Assembly: GCA_025266875.1 (NCBI GenBank)
Contig: JALLLT010000003.1
Span: 1,178,001 to 1,242,000 of the forward strand
Reading direction: 5' to 3'
Length of the DNA: 64,000 bases
Origin: Fennellomyces sp. T-0311
Lineage: Eukaryota > Mucoromycota > Mucoromycetes > Mucorales > Lichtheimiaceae
A program made the position numbers and the translations under genes. Below the pieces are notes generated by a model, which saw nothing but the letters and a program-made list of their open reading frames with translations, had not been told where the DNA came from and did not search any database. Positions 47,789 to 59,563 of the stretch are shown piece after piece. The stretch's first letter is position 1. Each line of letters opens with the position of its first letter.

Positions 47789-48581
47789 GTAAAAGCAATA
47801 TGTTACACGTCTTACTGTTCCTGGCCTTAGCCAATTGCCTTCATGGTATAATAAAGACCCTTAAAAATGAATTCAAATAGCTTTGCTTAGTACTATAAAG
47901 TCTGGATTGCATACACTCACAAAAACAGTAGCACGTACTGTGTACTTTCAAAATTCTATATTAAGCTAAGCGGCATGAAATAAAAGTAGTAACACTGCTA
48001 AAGAATACACAGTAGAAGGAAAATGTTTGTGAGTTCCAGACTCGTTTAAGCAAACCGATTTCTGGAACGGAATCTTTTAATTCATGCCGAAAAGTTTAGA
48101 CTAGCTTAAATTACAATGCCCTTATCAGGTATACTTATCGAATATTCTCTTCGACATCTTAAATATGATGTCCTTTACAATGCGCAGCTGTTGAAAAAAG
48201 TCAGTGTTATAATAACAGTATGCAACGTTATATCCTTACTTTCGTGGTCGCTATTTTAATAAGGAACCAGTGTATAGGTATGATCACTCTTAAAGTTGCT
48301 GTAAGTGCTGTATTCCTCAAAGATGCTCTTACATACAAGTATGTATCAGAGGAATCGAATGTCTCTGTAGAGAGCACAAATGTCATTTAAATGCACATGG
48401 TTAGACTGAATTTAACTTGGAAACGGATTTCTTTTAAATTTCATTCCACATAACTCTAAGCTCGTTCAACATGGCATACATGATAGCCAGATAATTTGTA
48501 TGTCGATACAAAGTTAATTTTTTGTTACACTGACACTTCTTCCACACCATAAATAACTACAGGAATATAGGATGATGTAGT
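47789..48581. other. Intergenic region
   Basis: About 790 bp, AT-rich. An ATG at 48220 begins a hydrophobic stretch (MQRYILTFVVAILI), but the following sequence does not show the cysteine pattern of the secreted peptides. Nothing else is supported. Confidence 0.4.
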
Positions 48582-48943
48582 TTATCGGATGCTTTTTTCC
48601 CGCAAGCCTGGTCTCGAAACAGTTCCACAAGAATTTACAATAAGCTTCTTGCTATTACTCCTTAAACCCTTGACTCCCTTGTCCGTGACCATGCCCGAAA
48701 ATGAAATATACATTAGGGATAAGTTTTTGACTTTCCCAAGCGGCATCAGAACAGCATCAGTTAAGTTACTGATATACCACATAGTTAATCTCTGTAATTG
48801 GCTATCCGCGGTTTTTAGCTCCTCAGCGAAAGCAATCAGTCCTTCAGTAATGATATGGCTTCTGTAGATGCGCGTGCTAAGATCAAATTCACGCAATGAG
48901 CGTATATCGCACAAGATCAGCAATACTTGATCAGAAATGAATA
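48582..48943 (-). pseudogene. C-terminal half of an F-box/LRR gene split by the transposon
   Basis: Reads ISDQVLLILCDIRSLREFDL, LIAFAEELKTADSQLQRLTM, DAVLMPLGKVKNLSLMYISF and a closing LRSNSKKLIVNSCGTVSRPG, the C-terminal repeats of the intact paralogue (SDQGLISLCHICTLRELRLT and on). The piece begins directly at the transposon border. Its missing front lies on the other side of the element, at 55682-57375. Confidence 0.85.
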
Positions 48944-48945
48944 TA

Positions 48946-48952
48946 CATCGGC
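48946..48952 (+). repeat. Left terminal inverted repeat of the transposon
   Basis: CATCGGC, preceded by the target duplication TA at 48944-48945. The next 570 bp up to the transposase stop are non-coding, AT-rich element sequence. Confidence 0.75.
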
Positions 48953-49525
48953 GAAAGATGAAATCCTACTGGCTGCTATAAGGATTATTGGTAATCTATA
49001 ACACATATTTGAGATATATAAGCAGAGAAATTTGCCGTAGGCGTACTTAGAATCCTTCTCAGGGCTAATTTGCCTTTTGTACGCCCATATAAGCATATAA
49101 TTGAACATCAAGAAAGTATACAGTAAATGCAAAGAGTGTAATGCTTAGGTGAATACTATTTAGTACTTACTAGTCCATTGAGTGCATATATAGTTTATGT
49201 GTGTAAACCGAAAGCCTATATAGATACGCAAAAGCTATATCATATTTTAAGGAATACTTATGTACCTCAATGGTCATTTTTGGTCCTATAAAGGTCTCCT
49301 TTACTAATATGAGGGGTACATACAGTTGCGAAGCACCTTCATTCAGCCTATTGATCCTTTTTCTTTGAAACAAATGCTGTCATGGAAACAGTAAATGTTA
49401 CTATAACTTAAGGGTTGCTGTGCATGGCAGTATCCATTTTCGTACTTTATAATCAAGGCTAGCACTTCATTGTGTGAGCTACGTACGTATGTATCTCGCA
49501 TATTAGGCTTCGCTACCTTGTTACT

Positions 49526-52500
49526 CTATTCAAAGTACCATGGTACTTGCTCATCCCCATCTCCCTCCAAACTTTCGGTGGCGACACGGGCTGCACCTTC
49601 CTCCTCAACCATTTCAATCGATGATGCTACAGTGGCTACTTCGTCATCAGAGTTACTGCCCCACTTCACCAGATCGCTGTCTTCCATCGTCATCAAGACT
49701 CCATTGTCTCTGCCTTCCCACCAATGATGCTGCGACACGTCATAGTTGACCAAATAACTGTCATACGGTAGTATGCTTATTGCAGAATACGTTGGACAAG
49801 TAAAGTCAGGGACGAGGTGAGCAGATCCAGTTATCTCTGAAATTGGAGAGATAAAGCGTCCCTGGTAGTCTTCCGTCTCTGTTGCGTAAGTCACTTCGAG
49901 GCCACTTGCATGCTCTTCAGCCGCTGGATTGAACTTCTGGCCGTAGAACAGATGGTGCTCGTGACTCTTGTATGTTATCTTGAGCAGTGAAAGGACTTGT
50001 GCATAGTAACCGTTCTTGAGCTTTACATAATACCTCTGTTCTTCGCCACGAAACGTTGCTACCGGGCGAATAATCTCGCGACAAATCTCTTTACCGTCCT
50101 CATACTCAACCAAAGCTAATTCTTCGTAAAAATATCCCTAAAGTTAACAAATACGTTATTAGTAAAAATATATGATGTATGGTATGCCGTATTTTTGTTT
50201 TCCTGACCGACTTAGCATCTGGTTCGGGCATGCTGGATCCGGTGGGATTTATTGTGTTTCCATCGACAGTCTTCTTGTACAGGAAGTGTCGAACCAGCTC
50301 ATAAAAATGCGAGAAAACGGGGCCATTCATGCGTTCAAATTTGTCAAGTGCAACGGGGGAGCCATTATGGCGTGGCGACGACAGTTCAAAAGCATGTTGT
50401 TTTGCGAGCTGATGTGAATCGTCTACTGGTAGTCCTCGTATTGGCGTTGGATACTGATCATATAGAAGATCCCTCCTAACTATAAACTTGGACACCTACT
50501 TCATGACTTACTATCAGCAAACAGATGTCTATATTTTGCTTTACCTGAGTAGCAAATTCGGATTTATGAAAGTTTGTACGTAGAGCTGGTTTTTTTGCGT
50601 CACGTTTATGTTGCAGCTCAGAATGGTTGGTTGTGTACGCACTGACAATTCCGTGGCTTTCGATGTCGTGAATGTATTTGCTCAAACAGTGATTCTTGGG
50701 AAATTTCATGTTACTCTAACCGCCAAAATCGTATGAGCGAAAGAGTACCATAAAAAACGAGGCTACATATGCACTTATATTACCGGAGAGTACTGCTCGA
50801 AAATCGGGCTATACTTGTTGTACATTTTAAGCGCGAGCTCCATTTGTTTCAGAGATCTGTAGTCATGTTCTTTTGCAGTCGCAAGGAAGTAAAAGTCAAT
50901 GAAATGTCTAAGACATAGAGCAGCTTGTAGGGGGACTAGATCGTGAATACAGGGTAGCAGTATCTATAAAATTTAGTACTATCTAAGCCATCAAAGAAAT
51001 GTTTTTAAAAACAATGGTATATACCTTCATATGAGCACGAAGCTCAGAATACGTCGGGTTCTTTAGTCCACTTGGCAAATAGGCTGACTTAAACTTTCTA
51101 AGACCAGTAAATGCAGGAATCGCTGCGGCTCTACGTCATTTACATTAACACGAGTTATTGGCATACGTGAAAAGTTCTACTCACCTATTATTCACAAGTT
51201 TTACACTGCCTTTCTCTTGAATAATTTTTTCTGTACACTGAAGAAGATACTTATACGTGCCACCAAGCTGATGCAAGTCGTCTACCAGTAGTGACTTGTA
51301 AATATCGAAGTATTCCACACTCCAAAAGGCATTCTATACACACATACAGGCAGTTAGTATAGAAATTCTAATTTCGATACCTATACGTAGTTATTGTGAA
51401 ATTACTTGAACAGCAAAAATTGAGTTATTTTTGCAGAATTCCTTTGCAGCGGTAGCTTTGTTGAACGCGATTGCCTGCATGTACAAATCCTTCATATCAT
51501 AGTTTGCGCGTATTTTGACTTCCTCAAGTGGTATTAGTTCGTTGAATCGGCTTGTAGGTACATAGCACCTCGGGCATGACAATGCACTGGTTCCACTTTT
51601 AATGCACGATAGCAATCGTCTGATTCAAATACCTTTGAGAATACTTGTATTCATTTTTACTGGCACACTTACTGCTCGGGTAAATCAGCGCTATAAGATG
51701 CTAATGCTGGTACACATTTGTAGATATAGTTATATGGCCCTCTAATCAAGAGCGATCTACGTCGGTATTGTCAAAGGCATATCAGTACAGCTGCTATCTT
51801 GGTTCCCCATAATGTAGCATAGTACCCATCATCCAGCCGATCCGAGTTTAGTGGTTCAAGTATTTTTCGTACACAATGATGAATAATAGCGGTTTTAGCT
51901 GCGGACCACCAGGGTCTTGCCTTCCCATCAATTGGATTACTGATGATTGGTAAATATGCCACGACTCGACTCGCATGCAATTCTGGTTTGTCGCGTAGGT
52001 GCTGTGGTACATTTGCTAACGAGGCTATCAGATAATGCGCTCTATATAATGGAATGATAATCACTGTATTATACATACCCAACTTCAAGTACATGGGCCA
52101 TAATTTCAATCGTCCATTCTGGGAAACGTCCGTTTGATCAGAAGACAGCATCAACGCGAGAACTATCTGATTCGGTGATATTTTGCTCTATTTAATATTG
52201 TTTTATAGCTTTTTTTTTAGCTCGTGGTTAAGCAGAATCAAAGTGTAATATATAAAGCATACCTGCAAGTTCTCCCACCATGTACCCGTGTGAATATCGG
52301 TAAAAACACGCTGATCGCCTCGCATCTGTATGACCGGCCTCAAAATCATTTGTTCAGACAGTCGAGGGTCCGCAAATAGCAACTGGGACAACTTCTTGAT
52401 ATTTCTTTTGCAAAGCTCCATGCTTCCAAGGACAGAAGCCAGATCGTCTTGGTCACATTCAGGAGGAAGGTCCTCAACGTCAGCGACACGAATTGTATGA

Positions 52501-53348
52501 GTTTCTAGTGGCTATATATAATTGATAGTTTGTCAGAGGTACATAAAAGCTGTCGATATGATAACATACGACACTGATTATCTCATCGGCATCTTCTGCG
52601 AGGCGATCGTCCAGTGCTTCCGCGGTTTTGATTGATATCAACACCCGCTCGGAACTTGATCGAGCGTAATCCATCCCAAATTGTACTAGCTTGACTAAAC
52701 TGAAGAAGTTGTAAGCTTGCAGTGGATAGTTACCTTTTGCAAGTAAATATCTCACTCTGTATATTGTGATTTGGACAAATTATGATTCAGCGAATATTGT
52801 GCTAGCTGTTGTTCCACTGGATCCAAGCTCCCATATTTCCGCGTTGAATGACTTTCGTACGCTTCCAAATCACCACCAACTTGTACTAAAGTAGCTTACG
52901 TTCAAATCAACTATTCACTACGTAATATTTAAAAGTATACCTTCACACAAGGGTTGATTACTGTCAAATTCAGTTTCTGTAGTAGTGCTATGGGGTAACG
53001 ACGATGTCGTGTTATCTACCCTCAAGCTCTCCCCCACCCCAATATCCATAGGCTCGAGCTCTGAGTCGAGATCGTTCATATCCTGATCAGCCTGTAAATA
53101 ACCACGTGTTAATGGATCCTGCAAGCTGATCGTTCTTTACATGGCACCTCGATCTCGTTGACTTGGATAACAGGACGCACCAATGGTGGGATTGGATGTA
53201 ATGGTGGCATCAGTTGAACTGGTTCTGGTGGCAATGCTTCCCCTGGATGCTCCCGAAGCAGGTGAGCGCGGACGCCATCGTCCGAATTAAATTCTCTTCG
53301 CCAGCACTTGGCAAATGGGCAATGGGCCTTTTTTGACATGAAACGCAT
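49526..53348 (-). CDS. Plavaka-like DDE transposase with N-terminal C2H2 zinc finger
   Basis: Fifteen exons with GT-AG introns join in phase to 988 aa (53348-53148, 53091-52941, 52879-52756, 52699-52570, 52511-52263, 52187-52079, 52024-51826, 51756-51673, 51619-51406, 51333-51185, 51130-51025, 50963-50784, 50715-50545, 50495-50208, 50137-49526). Residues 10-34 form C-x4-C-x13-H-x4-H. Then MLSSDQT...LWPMYLKLG (Asp302), YSADLPEQRLLSCIKSGT, CPRCYVP, NAFWSVEYFDIY, DDLHQLGG (Asp506), and a HCLSKYIHDIESHG block with TTNHSELQH (Glu665) follow in the order known from Plavaka transposases of basidiomycetes. Asp302, Asp506 and Glu665 are my candidates for the DDE triad. No stop, frameshift or bad splice site is seen, so the enzyme may be functional. 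It should bind the element ends and cut and paste it in the nucleus. Confidence 0.88.
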
Positions 53349-53409
53349 AAATTGACTGAGTTTTTTTTAATTTCTTATGCAGATAACATTTGTCCCTTGT
53401 TCCTCACTT
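53349..53409. promoter_or_regulatory. 61-bp interval between the two divergent transposon genes
   Basis: The start codons of the transposase (53348, minus) and companion (53410, plus) are only 61 bp apart. On the plus strand it has TTTTTTTTAATTTCTTATGCAG, which looks like an intron end, so the companion may have a leader exon that overlaps the transposase gene in antisense. No TATA box is visible. Confidence 0.45.
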
Positions 53410-55242
53410 ATGCCACCAAGACCAGCAAGGCCGCCGTACAAACCTCCTTCGAGGGTTCAAACACGCTCGCAGGCGCAACGAGGCAAATGTATGTTCCATG
53501 TCACGCACAGGATCTAATGATTAACTATAGTACTGGATCAAAGCCAACCGCGCAATGACCAAGGTACCACCATCCCTGATTTGACACATCCGTAAGAACA
53601 ATGTGCTAAATCTCTTCTTAGAAATGGTAGACCCTCCTGCCAGGACGTCAGCACCTGCGACCATTGCGGCGCCATTGGTTTCCACACCACGTTCGACGAA
53701 TGACAGCAGCCTCCACACGGTCGAAGCGCAGTTTCTGGGAAGTTTTTCTAGTCCAACAGATCTTCTTGGACATGAAGCGCTTACCACAGAGTCTCCAACG
53801 CAGTCCACCGCGTTATCCTTTTCATCGTCTTTATCGCAGCCAATCACGCAGCCTACACTTCAGTCCTTCACACACGCATCATTGCAGCCTCCGTCGCTTA
53901 CAGCACAGCGTATACAGCAGCTTGCGCCTCAATTCGTTCCGCGATCAACTCCACAACCAGCTACTTCTAACGAGCACCCTCAAAGTTCATATTCACAGCA
54001 AAATACAACACAAAATATGGAACAGTCAAGTGTTCAACACCATGGTTATGGTGTGCGGATCCATGTGCAGCCACAAGGAACAGCTATGAACCAAGCCTAC
54101 GATATACAAAGGCCTAACGTACCAAAGTGGGTAAAGAGTACTCGCGGGATTCTATCAAGTAGTTACTGACGTGAAACAATACTCGATAGCCTCACAACAC
54201 AGCCACTTCCTGCTGAGCACCTCAGAAGCCATCCACATTTTGCACCTACGTAAGATTCATACTTTAGTATGTATTTCCAGTAGCTCACAATAACATTTCG
54301 TATCGAAAGATGGCCATTGACTTACCATGATCTGGAAAATGGGGAGCAGCGCTTTAAACGAGCGGTAGCCCAAGAGATCTTTCTGTCCGATGCGTTTCCA
54401 GAGACACATGCACAGGCTACCGCTGTGAAAATACTGAAGCAATTGCACAATATCCCTCCGGACGACACCAACTACCGATATACAGCTCATCAGGATGTGG
54501 TGCAGCAGGTATAAAATATATGACGTTTGTGTTTATGTTTGGCTGATACTATGTTTCTAATCGGTAGGTTGCAACAACTGCGAGTACAACAAAAACACGA
54601 TGTCAGACTGCTACAAAGAACTTCATCGACACATACAACTTCGAGTTTCGCTTCGAACTACCAGAGCAAGGAGTGACCACGGATATTAGAAAATATATGT
54701 ACCACTTGCTGCTGGAGGACAGACGGTATGTAAGACATTAATTATTTATATACCACTACTTTTCCTGACGAATTTAATATTAGTTTCGCAAAGCGTGATT
54801 ATGATTTGAATGGTGCCCTGTTTATGTCAAAGCCCATAGCAGATTGCATTCGGGTGGTTTTTCGAAACCCACATTCGGGACGAAGCCGTCTCGATGCCGT
54901 TCCACGCCCAATCCCACCGCCACTCATTGCACTGACATACTGTTTGGTAAGATTAGTTACTTTACAATTACGATATGCTAACCGATACCTACGTGGGTAT
55001 AATATGAATAGTTATTCTATCGGCTTGCAAAAGGTTGTGAACACGAGAGGTCCAGAGGAAATGGGAAGACATTCAGCAGAAACTCTGATTGGGGCAAAGT
55101 GTACAAGCATATATTGGATCCTGATTCGGAGTATGGTGCGCTGGTCGACTGGGAAGCAGTTCAGGATTACTTGCAGAGCGTGTTGCCGGGCGATGATAGA
55201 GATGCAGACGATGGGGTATTCGAACCTAGCCATTACTTCTAG
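53410..55242 (+). CDS. Transposon companion protein of unknown function
   Basis: Eight exons (53410-53488, 53531-53563, 53622-54130, 54203-54249, 54310-54508, 54568-54725, 54784-54946, 55012-55242) join in phase to 472 aa. Exon 2 is only 33 nt. The first half is Ser/Thr/Gln/Pro-rich and disordered (MPPRPARPPYKPPSRVQTRS; LQPPSLTAQRIQQLAPQFVP). The second half looks globular and helical: FKRAVAQEIFLSDAFPETHA, NFEFRFELPEQGVT, IADCIRVVFRNPHSGRSRLD, PIPPPLIALTYCLLFYRLAKG, then YKHILDPDSEYGALVDW. The block with an aromatic run, IP-x-P and IAL...TG/KG recalls DUF6532 proteins of basidiomycetes, but I cannot confirm this. Being divergent and tightly linked to the transposase, it is probably an accessory factor of transposition. 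No defect is visible. Confidence 0.7.
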
Positions 55243-55672
55243 ATTTGCTATGCAAGTCATACACAAGTAAATAGCTTACCTCATTTCGCGTGTAATTCAA
55301 TTTATTGCTGGTAGTAGTAGCGATACGTATGAGCGATCTGGGTTGAAAGCAGCCTGGACTGGATACATAGTTCTTCAAACACCTGTATCAACCTCTTTCA
55401 ACCTATTGTTGCTTTATCAACTATTTTAAGCTATATAGCCTATATTCTCCTATATATCCTATACAGGCTTACAGCATATAAACCTCATGGGATCTATATA
55501 ACCTATACATCCTTTAAAGTTTATGCATACGATAGAAAAAGGCCTTTGGTGCCTCATCATGTCTCTATAAAGAACCCGCCTGTCTTAAAAGTGGGGGGTT
55601 GTCCTATTCGTCTCTGCCGCATATATATATCATCATACGCTTTTACAGGCCTATAGCAACTATACGGCTGGG

Positions 55673-55679
55673 GCCGATG
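55673..55679 (-). repeat. Right terminal inverted repeat of the transposon
   Basis: GCCGATG on the plus strand, the exact inverse of the left end, followed by the target duplication TA at 55680-55681. The 430 bp between the companion stop and this end is non-coding and contains CCTATA-type repeats. Confidence 0.75.
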
Positions 55680-55681
55680 TA

Positions 55682-57375
55682 TCTTTGATGTGTAAACTTT
55701 GAATGACACATATTGAGAGCATACTTTGAAGCCCTGATAGCGGGTGATGCATCATGCAGCTATTGTGGTTGGATAGCCGAAGATGTCGCAGCTCCTTCAG
55801 TGAATGAATTCCCTCCATAATCGTGGGCAAGGCTATGCTGTCCATAAAGGTAGCAAAACCTAAATTCCCACGATCTCCAGTCATCTGACCCTGCATTATA
55901 CCGATGAAGAATGAGTGCTTTAAACAACAAAATCGAACATCGCCTATTGCGTTCCTGTGGTGTTGTCGATCCAAAAGTTTCAGGTATGTCAGGGTATGTT
56001 GAGATCGGTAAGTATGGGACCCTTTGTAATTTCATCCATATCCCTTTGAAACACCAAATTGAAAAGTGACCCTTCGTTATCGTCGGTGATTTTTTAACGG
56101 ATCCGTTCTAAGAATCATAGAGGTGAGTGTTATCCACTGGGTCCTTGCCTTCGTTCCACGACAGGTAATGCAAGTGGGGACATAGTTCAAATATCAGGTC
56201 GAAGTACGCATTCTCAACCAAAGTACCGTTGCCTTGGGGATGTTCTGATATTACCAATGATTTGAGCTTGGGACAACGACCCAATGCAGATGATACCCAA
56301 GGTTTCAATATTGTACGTGTTATCGAGGTGGAGATAGGTCAGCTTTGTTGGAGACATACCGTTGTCCGAGTTTGTCTGGGGCATAAATGTTATCCTTATG
56401 CCAAGGGAGCCACATAAGAGAGTGAGATATGTTAGATTCGGACAAATGTTCATCATCTGCATTTCAGATATGATTGCTGTCCTGAGGCCTGCGATGCAAA
56501 GCTCAGTTAAGGTGCTTCCAAACTAAGCTATTGCGCCGAGGATCATGTCTCCATCCTCGGTCAAACATGGGTTATTCGCATTCTCTATTGCTTTACACGT
56601 TAACTGCGCGTGCAATCCAGTGTAATAGGTGGCTTACCAAGTGATCTGATCGCATACTCGTTATCCTTCAGCATTTTGAAAACGCTACGATTGATTGGCT
56701 ATGAATGAAGGCTGTTCGCACTTGCTTTCTGATGCATTGCATCTGTGACGAAACAACCACAGATGATAATAATAGAAGATATTTCCTATCGGATAACACA
56801 TATCGGTTCAACATCATCACGAAGTGTACTTACATAGTGACTTGTTTACACGGATTAAGAATTACACCGTATGAGCGAATGGGATGAACTCAACAGGACA
56901 TGGAATTGACTCCAATATAGCAATACGGTCATTACACTGCATGGCGGAAGTCAAATACATCCTCAGAACCGCATGATCAGAACAAAGGAAAGGATCCTAT
57001 ACGTCCTCTACCCATTCAGGCAATTCTGAAGACGAAACACTATCTAAGCTGCCATCGCTGATTCAATACACAAAAAAAGGTATAAAAGCATAGAGCGTTG
57101 CATTCAATAAAGCATATCCGAAACTTCAAAGATACTTTTATAAGTCTCTTTTCATTCTTTGTACCGTTGATTCACTTCAGCATCATGCACTCATTTGTTT
57201 TCTACCAAGAGTTGGGAGCGATCTAAAGTTCACTCCATAATCCGAAGGCGTACGATGGAATCACACTATACCATCTCTGACAAGCTCGCATGCATTCAAC
57301 GGCATTCTTTTGTTCTAGATGTTTAAACATTAGGTAGACGGTTTCAGGTAGTAAAGTAGTTATGAAATCACGCAT
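55682..57375 (-). pseudogene. N-terminal part of the F-box/LRR gene split by the transposon
   Basis: Starts at 57375 (MRDFITTLLPETVYLMFKHL, F-box) but already has TAG after LWSEL and a second TAG soon after. Readable pieces then follow in order: VAFSKMLKDNEYAIRSLG (near 56650), NICPNLTYLTLLCGSLGI (56400s), RCPKLKSLVISEHP and CPHLHYLSWNEG (56100s-56300), and LRHLRLSNHN and VIQSLHIKD up to the element border. About 450 bp between 56715 and 57180 do not match the paralogue and may be another insertion or decay. The remaining C-terminal half is at 48582-48943. It was probably already damaged, or has decayed since the insertion. Confidence 0.8.
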
Positions 57376-57508
57376 TGTATCAAAAAATGGGAAAAAAGGG
57401 TCAAACTCCGAGAAGCATTGGCCGGTCGAGGATAGCTTTAGTAGGCCTTTAATAGCTTCCGATACGCACATATGCTGATCACGTAGGACTGCACCACTTT
57501 AATAATTA

Positions 57509-59563
57509 TCATTTTGGATACACCACAACATCAAGAGGGGGAGTACGAGTATGTAGTAAATCTATGCTTTCTATGGTGAGGCCGTCAACATGGTAAAATT
57601 CTATCGACCTGAGGCTGTCACTTTTGAGCAATGCGCGAACAGCTGCAGCAGGAAACACACGCAACTTGCTAAACATGAGCGATTCCAGTCTGGGAAGATC
57701 ACCTAGCAAACGCGCCAGGTCCACCATATCCGTTCCAGTGACGTGATCATCGACGCCATAAACACTGAGTTTGCGCATACTTTTGATCTGAGCAATACTT
57801 TTCAATGCATCTGCGGTTGAGCCCGGGCAGTGATAAATTTCCAGCTCGTAGAATCGATGAAACCGTATTGCTGCAAACTTTGAAGCCAGGATAGCAAACC
57901 CAAAGTTCGTGGGTAGAAACTTGCATCGCGTAAGATTCAGATGTGACAGCCGCGCCAAGTCTCCAATCGCGTCGAATATTTCGTCTCTTATGCCATCCAA
58001 GTGCTTAGTCAGTGTCAATGACTCCAGGTTGGGAGATGCACGCAATATAGTCGGTAGTGCATCACGCAGTACACGATTCTCATCCTTAATGTACAGGAAG
58101 GTAAGGTTGGGCATCGTAAAACTTGTTGGCACGCACGGCGAATTTACTAGTGTCGTAGTTGTAACATGACTATTGTTCATCATTGGTGCTATGAACACCG
58201 TTTCCAGTGTGTCATGGTTTGATCCGAGAAATGACAGTATGGATTCCGCTGAGGAAGATACACCAGCTAGCATTAGATAGCGCAATCCAGGTTTTGACGG
58301 ATATGGAGGGTAACCTATGTGGGGAGGAGAGTGCTCAATTTCGTAATCGTTCATAATGAGTACAGTTAGCTTCGGACAATGCTGGGTTATCATGGGCAGT
58401 AGGTCAACTTCACAATGCTGTAGACGCAAATATCGGAGCTCTGAAGAGCACTGTAGTAAAGGCTCAAGGTCAGAGGATCGCATCGGTGACTTCCAGCTGG
58501 CAAGATCGATCTTTGTTAGCGACGTCGAAAACGGTAGTGACAGACCGCTAAAACAAAGCTCCGGGCTCATGACAGTATGGTATTTGATCACATCGAGGTG
58601 ACGACAGATCGATAGGATAGAGGCCAAAGAGGCATTGGCTGGATCTTGAACATCCATGACAAGCACGAGCTCCAGGTCGGTCAGAGTCTTGGAAATGCTC
58701 GGTAACACATTGCATATGCTTTCACAGACGCTAGAATAACGAGAGCCACGATAGACTAATTAGTACTTTTAGATTAACAAGAGCTCTCAAAAGGATACTA
58801 TCATTATGCAATACTTACATATCTCGTTAATCTTTAATGACTGTAGGTTAGGAAAGTCACCCGTTGACATTATCTTGAGATAGCTGTTGAGGGAGCGTGG
58901 TTTGATGCGTTCTAGTCGCAGCTGCTTGACGTGCTGTGAGACAACCGGCAATAGTGCTGTCGCTGCAAACTCCAGGCGATCATTGTTGCTATGATCCAGA
59001 TCCAGCTTTTTCCAGCGGTCGGCACATTGTAATATCCTTATGCGCCAGGAACGACATACATTGACACATTCATACAAGCTATCTGCTTCCAGGAAGCCAG
59101 CGATGTTGCACAGAATGTCGTATGGGCAACTGGAAATGAAATCTACGCGCCTCTTACGCTGAGCTTCAGCTAAGCTGAGCTGGTTTTCGAGTAAACCGAA
59201 TCGCGGATCGCTGGGAGGAACAAGACGCATACCCTCCTCCAGAATATCAATGGCTTGACTTTGTTGTCCTTGGGTTGTGTAAAGTCGGCTGGCACGTAGG
59301 TATCCGTCTACACTGCGGGGGTCGTACTCGGTGATCAACAAGGCGTCGTGGATTTCTTGTACTATATCAGCCTTCCTAGCCCAAGCCTGTGACCGCAGCG
59401 CCAAAACAGCAGCAGCACCTCTGAGAAGATTCTCGACCACTTGTGTCGAACAATGGATCGCATCGTCATAATGTCCATTCTCCAATGCCGTCCGAGTAGG
59501 TAATGTTACTTGATCCCATGCTGCTGGGTTAAATCCAAACGCCAGATATTGCACATCAGCCAT
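57509..59563 (-). CDS. F-box protein with N-terminal TPR and C-terminal LRR
   Basis: Two exons, 59563-58819 and 58755-57509, give 663 aa; the intron is GTAAGT...AATTAG. Residues about 25-130 are TPR-like (LENGHYDDAIHCSTQVV; YLRASRLYTTQGQQSQAIDI), residues 142-187 are the F-box (FISSCPYDILCNIAGFLEAD), and the rest is LRR (LRYLRLQHCEVDLLP, LTVLIMNDYEIE, LESLTLTKHL, LSHLNLTRCKFLP, MRKLSVYGV). Layout and the LKINEI junction match the gene at 5771-7602. It is expected to be an SCF substrate receptor. It appears intact, unlike most of the neighbouring shorter F-box genes. Confidence 0.87.

Larger units (their letters stand above)
48946..55679. mobile_element. Plavaka-like DNA transposon, 6,734 bp, two divergent genes, TA target duplication
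   Basis: The ends are CATCGGC (48946-48952) and GCCGATG (55673-55679), perfect 7-bp inverted termini, each flanked by TA (48944-48945 and 55680-55681). Beyond the 7 bp the ends share only loose similarity (TGCTATAAGG at 25 bp and TTGCTATAGG at 16 bp from the respective ends). The element interrupts a minus-strand F-box/LRR gene; deleting the element plus one TA gives IKD-IFISDQ in frame where the paralogue has VSDANISDQ. Inside are a transposase gene (49526-53348) and a companion (53410-55242) on opposite strands. The right subterminal part has repeated TATAGG/CCTATA words (55430-55530). TA duplication would fit the CACTA-Mirage-Chapaev group, to which Plavaka is often assigned. Confidence 0.85.

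Noticed and set aside
47800..47880. Second hydrophobic ATG frame after secreted peptide B (MLHVLLFLALANCLHG)
   Set aside because: It ends soon after the hydrophobic part with no cysteine pattern and lies in the 3' region of peptide B.
48220..48390. Possible third secreted peptide (MQRYILTFVVAILI and on)
   Set aside because: Has a hydrophobic start but no C-x8-C-x10-C-x-C pattern and no TATA box at the right distance.
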